NCBI RefSeq assembly: GCF_963583255.1
Contig: NC_084817.1
Coordinates: 7,322,121-7,386,120, forward strand
From: Pyrus communis
Taxonomy: Eukaryota; Streptophyta; Magnoliopsida; Rosales; Rosaceae
DNA: 64,000 bases
Direction of reading: 5' to 3'
A model generated the notes under the pieces. The model was not told the origin of the DNA. It ran no database searches and saw nothing but the letters and a program-made list of their open reading frames with translations. Positions within the stretch are counted from its first letter, which is position 1. The number at the start of each line of letters is the position of its first letter. Made by a program: the position numbers and the translations under genes. Below are positions 58,042 through 64,000 of the stretch, in pieces.

Positions 58042-60101
58042 TGTTGTGCCTTGGCCTGTTCGTTAGTGCGGAACCGAGATTCAGATTACAACCTCACCAA
58101 AATCACACACAGTTGAATAGTTTAAAATACAAGAAATAAAGACACCGAGAAATTTACGAGGTTTGGCAAAAACCTGCCTACGTCCTCGGAGAGATATTGC
58201 TCTTCACTATGAGAAAAACAGTACAAGTTATACATGAGTTAAATCGACATAACCCAATCCCATAACCCTTGTACACACACTCACAGAATTTTCCCAAGAG
58301 CCTCACTCTAGCCCAAGAGTTCTTTCACAAGAGATCTTTCACTCTAGCTCTCTTGATTTCTCTCACCCATACCCATGGTAGAGCCAAATGCTCACACCAT
58401 CTCTTTTGGATGCTTTCCTTCTCTCATCCGTATCCTTATTTTGCCAAATGCTCTTTTTTATGCTTTTTTTTAATCCAAGCCTTCTCCCACAAAACATGGC
58501 TTTGAAAAAACCACAAGACATGGCTTTGAAAAAGCCACAAAACATGGAGCAATTTAAGCCACAAAACAAGGCACAAAACAAGCCACAAAACAAGGAAACA
58601 TTTGGCCATTATCCAACAATCTCCACCTTGGCCAAATTGTACCAAAGTCCATTGGCCTTACGTACCAGCATGCACACTCTGAAGCAACCTCGTTGGTCCT
58701 GTTCCGATTCAGTTACTGCCAATGCATGTGCAGCTGCTGCAAGCTAAAAATCACCATTTAGCTTCAGACAGGATCTCAACACATCCTCGTCTCCTCCAGC
58801 AGGTTTTCCTCCTCTTCATTGTCTGCAACCTGGAAACTCTGCAGCGAGCCTATTTCCAGCAACAACCCATCGAGCCAGACAAAATTCCCACACTTCCTCC
58901 TACCTCAGGACCTTCTCATCACCTGTGAATCCCATAGCTCCACCTGCTGCAAAACCCCTGCAACACTTGAGACTAAACATCACCAGGAGAAGTGTTGCTT
59001 CGAGTACCTAGAGGGCATACTCAAAGTCTTCCACCACAAACTTGCTAACCCGGCCTTGCACCCGTAGCACTGTGGACCCTTGCCTCCGGAACCGGATCCG
59101 AACCTGCTGTCTCTCTCAGATCCTCTTTCCAATTTTCTTCCACGATTTCAACCTTGAATAGCTTAAGCAGTCTTGTGCCCACCATCATCCATGGTCTCTT
59201 GTGTGTATCATTCCACACCAAAGAAGCTTGCACCTGCTCCAAACTTACTGTTTCTTTCCTTGCAGTAAAGTTTCACAAGGTTCTCGTACAAATCTGAAAG
59301 TGAGGTAAGAAGAAAGAGGCCTTTGTCTTCTTCCTCAACATCAACTTTCGCAGTTGATCCAAGCATCCCTAAACACGGCTTCCATTTCTTCAGGCTTCCA
59401 TTACTCTCCTTTACCAAGAGCAAAACCGCCTCTCCCTTTAAACTGCTCAACTGAAAATTCCATGGTGAACAACAAATCTGGACCTCCAACGAACCAAAGC
59501 CCCCAACGATGCTCTGATACCAATTGTTGTGCCTTGGCCTGTTCGTTAGTGCGGAACCGAGATTCAGATTACAACCTCACCAAAATCACACACAGTTGAA
59601 TAGTTTAAAATACAAGAAATAAAGACACCGAGAAATTTACGAGGTTCGGCAAAAACCTGCCTACGTCCTCGGAGAGATATTGCTCTTCACTATGAGAAAA
59701 ACAGTACAAGTTATACATGAGTTAAATCGACATAACCCAATCCCATAACCCTTGTACACACACTCACAGAATTTTCCCAAGAGCCTCACTCTAGCCCAAG
59801 AGTTCTTTCACAAGAGATCTTTCACTCTAGCTCTCTTGATTTCTCTCACCCATACCCATGGTAGAGCCAAATGCTCACACCATCTCTTTTGGATGCTTTC
59901 CTTCTCTCATCCGTATCCTTATTTTGCCAAATGCTCTTTTTTATGCTTTTTTTTAATCCAAGCCTTCTCCCACAAAACATGGCTTTGAAAAAACCACAAG
60001 ACATGGCTTTGAAAAAGCCACAAAACATGGAGCAATTTAAGCCACAAAACAAGGCACAAAACAAGCCACAAAACAAGGAAACATTTGGCCATTATCCAAC
60101 A
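58042..60101 (-). mobile_element. non-autonomous copia-like LTR retrotransposon, young
   Basis: Two 577-bp LTRs (58042-58618 and 59525-60101) start TGTTGTGCC and end ATCCAACA, and differ at only one base that I noticed. TTTCA is duplicated on both sides (58037-58041, 60102-60106). Read on the minus strand, the right LTR is followed by a tRNA-Met-type primer site (TTGGTATCAGAGC) and the left LTR is preceded by a purine tract. The internal part is only 906 bp. It sits within the region of the Helitron starting at 57740. Confidence 0.92.
59208..59489 (-). pseudogene. gag remnant of the copia-like element
   Basis: An open stretch of 93 codons includes EEEDKGLFLLTSLSDLYENL, which resembles the conserved LLTSLPxSYENLV region of copia gag. 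Protease, integrase and RT are absent, so the element must depend on another for movement. Confidence 0.55.
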
Positions 60102-60106
60102 TTTCA

Positions 60107-60795
60107 TTCAGTTACAAAGTTGTAGAATCAAAATATCAATTTTATCAATTTACGAAATCACAAATATGTAGATTAAATTGCATGTAAAGAAATGTGTAAA
60201 TAGAAAAGTATCAAATTGCAAAAGAAATGTTAACACAACACCACTACAATAATAAGAAATCTCAAATAATAACATCTACCACATATGATTTTTTAAAATG
60301 GATACCTGTAATAGATAACGTATAGCTTTTACTTGCTTACTGTTGTTAATGAGATACAAAACACAGCCAACAAAAGAAAACTAAACAGATACCAAAAGAA
60401 AGATTAAGCTCCCAATCAAGTATTTAAAGAAAGAGATGTAAAGGTAGTCAAATAACTAAAAAACATCAATGTTTCAAACTAATAACCATCACAAAATTAT
60501 TCCACTCAAAGTCCCCTAAATAACACATCATGGGCATCCTGCCACAATTATCTGAGAATATATCATTGGTTACTGTTGAAAATATACTACATTATCTTGA
60601 ATTGAAAGTACAAACAATGAAGAATGCACATGAAGAACACACAATTTCTTTGCAAAACAATTTTATAATGTTATAATGTTGAATTGGAAATTCAGAATGA
60701 ACTTCATTAGTTCAATATGCAAAATTCAAGAATTTAATTACACTGAAAAATGAAAATCACGAAGCAACGAAGAAGCAAGCAAACTACAAAATTCA
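60107..60795. other. AT-rich stretch, no gene
   Basis: A-rich on the plus strand. No reading frame worth reporting. It may be Helitron interior continuing from before the copia insertion. Confidence 0.4.
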
Positions 60796-61087
60796 GGTAC
60801 CGTTTGGTACGTGGGACGGGACGGAACAGAGTGGGACAAGGCGTTCCGTCCCACGTTTGGTGCGCCTAAAACGGGTGGAACGAGCTGTTCCACGGGACGA
60901 GTTTTGGGTGAATTTTCGTTCCGCCTCATCCCCCTGGAACGACTCGTTCCACATCTGTGGAACACAAAATTATAACATCTCCGTCTCCTTCTTCTTCCTC
61001 CTTGTTTCCATCCGAGGGCATCTTTGCTCCCGCTCCGTTCCGTTCTGTCTTGTCCCGTCCCGTCCCGTCTGCATACCAAACGATACC
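60796..61087. mobile_element. GC-rich MITE with TCA duplication
   Basis: Ends GGTACCGTTTGGTA and TACCAAACGATACC are inverted, followed by GGGACGGGACGG and its complement. TCA occurs on both sides (60793-60795, 61088-61090). G+C is much higher than the surroundings. A 121-codon open frame on the minus strand is a by-product of this composition. Confidence 0.75.
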
Positions 61088-62949
61088 TCAAAGAACCAAA
61101 CATGCCAGAACTGAAACATTAAAAATAGCATTTACCTATTTCAAAGATAAAAAATCCCAGATATCAGTATATTAGCACTCCCTGCAAAACACCAAAATCA
61201 GAAAATTAGAAAAATCTAATTTGATATCATTGTATCTTAAGAAACCACCAAATTTCCAATCAAAGAAAAAGTAATAAAAACCCCTGCATAAAATAATCAG
61301 AAGATAAAAGCTCAAATTTGTAAAGCATTTGTGCAAAGTACTTATTAGAGGAACTTACATATGGATGAAAGTGTTGGTCCCTTGTATCATGTTAGAGCAG
61401 CATTAGCTGGAATTTACGAATATAATACATTCTGAGCATTCGAATGATTCACTTTGCACAAAACCTAATCATCCAACTGTGCAGAAAAATAAAAAATGCA
61501 CAATGATAACTTTGAATCTATAGTACTACAATAAAGAAGGGAGAAAAAGTTACTTATTACAACCCCAGTTTTTATTGGTGTCATTACCCCCAATCTTGTA
61601 CTATATACCAAGGTACTGAAAACATACTGTTTCACATTTAATTACACTGTTTCACATTCAACTGTGCACACATAAAATTAGTATCAAATTTATTTCAATC
61701 ATGGCTCAATGGTGTAAGGATTCTTTATCGTTGGTTTTAACTTCGACAAATTTTTTCATCATTACGGCTTTATTTTTTTCTATTGGATGGAATAGTACTT
61801 TTAGGGAACAAATAAAATTCACAATGTTGATGCTCATTGTTAGTGCAACAAACTTTTTTATTAGACATTTCAATTCCGCTTGAAGTAAAAGAACTATGGC
61901 TTCCTTGTATGTTTAAACTTTTCTGGGTGGTTCTAGTTGCTTTGCGCATTGTATTTACAAAATTACAACCCAAAGCAACAAATAGGTAGCTGGGTAAAAA
62001 CAAAAGCAATCACTAATACCATCACATAAAATAAATGCAAACCAAGAATATGTAGAACAATATAAATAAGGAATTTCAAAACATTATAGCAGAAAATCAA
62101 TTACATGCAACTTGTCTTTAAACACTCTTTAAATGTAGAAAACAAAACTAACCTTTTTTGTAGTAGCGATGATAAGGAATGAAAAACCAAAACAACACCT
62201 GCTAAAAAATACAAAAAAGAAAAGTCAAAAATGAAAAAAATAAAAATAAATCAATCTTCAAAACCATATGCAAAATAGCGGATTTGTGTCATCATCATTA
62301 TCCTCACCATTATCATTATCATTACCCACTTGCAATTCCTTGCTGTCTGGTTTCAAATTACTCTTAATTCTCATCCGAGTTAATGGGTTTTGAATCGCCA
62401 CCAACTTCTACAATTCCCAAATCACAAAATTCTAGTAAAGGATATGCCAAAACACAAATTCAAAATTCAATTTCTTTTTGGACAGGACAATAGAAAGATT
62501 GAGACTTTTTTTACTTCTACAGTTCTACACACTTTCGAGCTCTAAATTTTCTCGGAAACAAACAGAAAGTCAAAGAAGTTGTACCTGGTCCAAGAGAAGA
62601 GCAGTGCTAGCAGAGATCTCTGGTGAGAAACTTAATAAGATGGACCAAACCGTTGAACAAAGAAACCCAATGATACTAAAAGAACGATAATCAACCATAA
62701 CAATTGTAGTTGTTAACAATAAATGTAAAAACCCAGAACCATTAACCTTCCTTAAAAATATGAACTATTGTCCTTATTACTATGTATTTAACCAGATCGC
62801 AAACAATCTCATTAGATCTCATGATATCATGAGGGGCCATAAATGAAGGAAGATTTGTGAAAAACAAGTTCATTTGAGCAACATCAACAACATGCAATTA
62901 ACAATTAAAAGGCGGAATCATGTTTATATGCACTCAAAAACAAAACTTA
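61088..62949. other. AT-rich intergenic, unassigned
   Basis: No recognised gene. A 60-codon hydrophobic frame at 61701-61883 (plus, MAQWCKDSLSLVLTSTNFF) is too short and unplaced to call. A short ATCATTATCATTATC-like repeat lies near 62290-62325. Confidence 0.4.
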
Positions 62950-63988
62950 ACCCATGAACTTCAAAGCCTAGTAGATAGGTGAACCAAGACTCAACTCAAA
63001 ACAAAGTGAGTTGAGAAATCAATACCTTTGTAGATTCCTCTTTGCATAAGCAAAGGCTAATCACCCAAAGAGAGGGCCTTCATTCCTTGCATCTTAGATC
63101 CATGGATTTGGATGGATGAAAAGGTTTCTCCAAGTTCCCAAAATTGAGAACCTCTAAGTCTCCACACCAAGGTAAGATTGGAGAAGAAATGAGTGACCTT
63201 GAGGAAGTAAGATTGCTAGATGTTTTCCTCAAGAGTGGCCGGCCATTTTAGAGAGAAAGGAGAGTTTGTTCTTATCTTTACTCCTTAGAAAAACCCTAAG
63301 GATGAAATGGCTATAAAGATGTCTTTATACCACCTCACAATGGAGTGGCAAACTTGCAATTAAGCCAAGTTCACTACCCTCCTCTAAATGGCCGAATTTA
63401 AGGGGATTTATTGGGCTATTTGGGCCTTTGTGAATCATTATTCATTAAGTTGTCATACAACTTAAGTCAATGGACTTGACGTTCGAAGCCCATTGGGCCT
63501 TAAGGTCCAAAACTATCCCAAGGTCTTTAACGAACTTATTCGTTTGATTAATTAACATATTAATTAATCCTTGCCATAAATAATTAAACCATTTAATTAT
63601 TCTTACTCATCTCTGTTGAATCTTCAATCTTTACCTTACACGGTGTACGATCCATTAGGTTCCTTTTAGCGAGGCAGTGGGCGATTCAAACTCTTTCAAA
63701 TCGATTGTGAATTGGAACTTACTTTCAATTCTCCCGTTAGTGATAATACACTTTTAGGGCTTCCACAAACCATGGTTGACGCCTAGCAGCATGTCATGGT
63801 TACCCAAGCTAATCAGAAGAGGTGGAGATCCTATTCAGTTTTAGGATTACAAATGCAATACGGTCTTTCTCTAATACAATACTCTTGACCACATTGTTTG
63901 GTTTGATAGTTTATTCATGTCTACTATCCAATGTGAGTCTTGTGCTTATATGATTACCTTGAATGTGATTTGGAACACATTCCAACAT
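62950..63988 (-). mobile_element. probable LTR-retrotransposon LTR, one end seen
   Basis: On the minus strand an LTR-like end TGTTGGAATGTGTTCC starts at 63988. The next kilobase is non-coding and contains phrases such as GTGGCCGGCCATTTTAGAGAG that I associate with Rosaceae copia LTRs. The other end is not defined, and no target duplication can be assigned. Confidence 0.35.
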
Positions 63989-64000
63989 CTCATTCATACT

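Noticed and set aside
58363..58593. Cys/Phe-rich open frames in the copia LTRs (repeated at 59846-60076)
   Set aside because: They arise from a CACAAAACA/GCCACAAAACA simple repeat in the LTR and are identical in both LTRs because the LTRs are identical.
60738..61103. 121-aa minus-strand frame
   Set aside because: It runs through both inverted ends of a GC-rich MITE and is composition-driven.

Overview
This is nuclear DNA of a flowering plant: AT-rich, with spliced genes and many nested transposable elements. My best guess is a woody member of the Rosaceae (apple/pear type), from the Cassandra-type TRIM with a 5S-like domain, the long LTRs that begin TGACACACCCCGACC, and the SINE types. The genus rests on recall and is not proved here. 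All identifications are by reading; nothing was searched.

The window is a decayed cluster of wall-associated kinase (WAK) genes on the minus strand, built from repeated duplication of one unit (receptor gene plus about 3 kb of upstream flank). Only one copy is complete: 14514-17108, three exons, 772 aa. A second copy (39309-41941) is a pseudogene with a frameshift, a stop, a deletion across intron 1 and a replaced kinase segment. A third (53686-55103) keeps intact extracellular exons but only the first codons of its kinase exon. A complete kinase exon of another WAK subtype follows 1.5 kb downstream (51135-52363), with the same splice phase, so a chimeric 777-aa receptor is possible. Smaller WAK pieces lie near 4.0, 24.0, 36.7, 45.1 and 57.3 kb. 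The sequence at position 1 matches DNA 430 bp upstream of the WAK start in two other copies, so another WAK gene probably lies just left of the window.

Between WAK units, 29.1-34.4 kb holds the 3' part of a DDHD-domain phospholipase gene (SGR2-like) on the minus strand. Six splice junctions are intact. The gene is cut at its 5' side by an LTR fragment and split in its last exon by a 3.15-kb CACTA element with an ACG target duplication. That CACTA carries intron-containing fragments of at least three host genes (HMG-box protein, V-ATPase subunit c, NSF).

Mobile DNA fills the rest: a Cassandra TRIM (4.4-5.1 kb); a probable solo LTR (5.1-8.5 kb); an inverted-repeat element with a captured gene fragment (9.4-10.4 kb); a solo LTR with a perfect 5-bp duplication and a dense TTGAC (W-box) array (10.8-13.2 kb); TRIM-in-SINE nests, tandemly duplicated (17.5-20.4 kb); a CACTA 3' end (to 23.3 kb); a 5'-truncated LINE (37.5-39.0 kb); Helitron ends; a non-autonomous copia element (58.0-60.1 kb); and several MITEs and SINEs.

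Two plastid insertions are present. One is a mosaic at 25.66-26.75 kb (rrn16, rbcL, atpA, ycf2, rrn16 upstream region, rpl2-rps19). The other is a short rrn23 piece at 45.77-45.92 kb. Repeated copies of the WAK unit serve as empty sites, which lets many insertions be mapped to the base.
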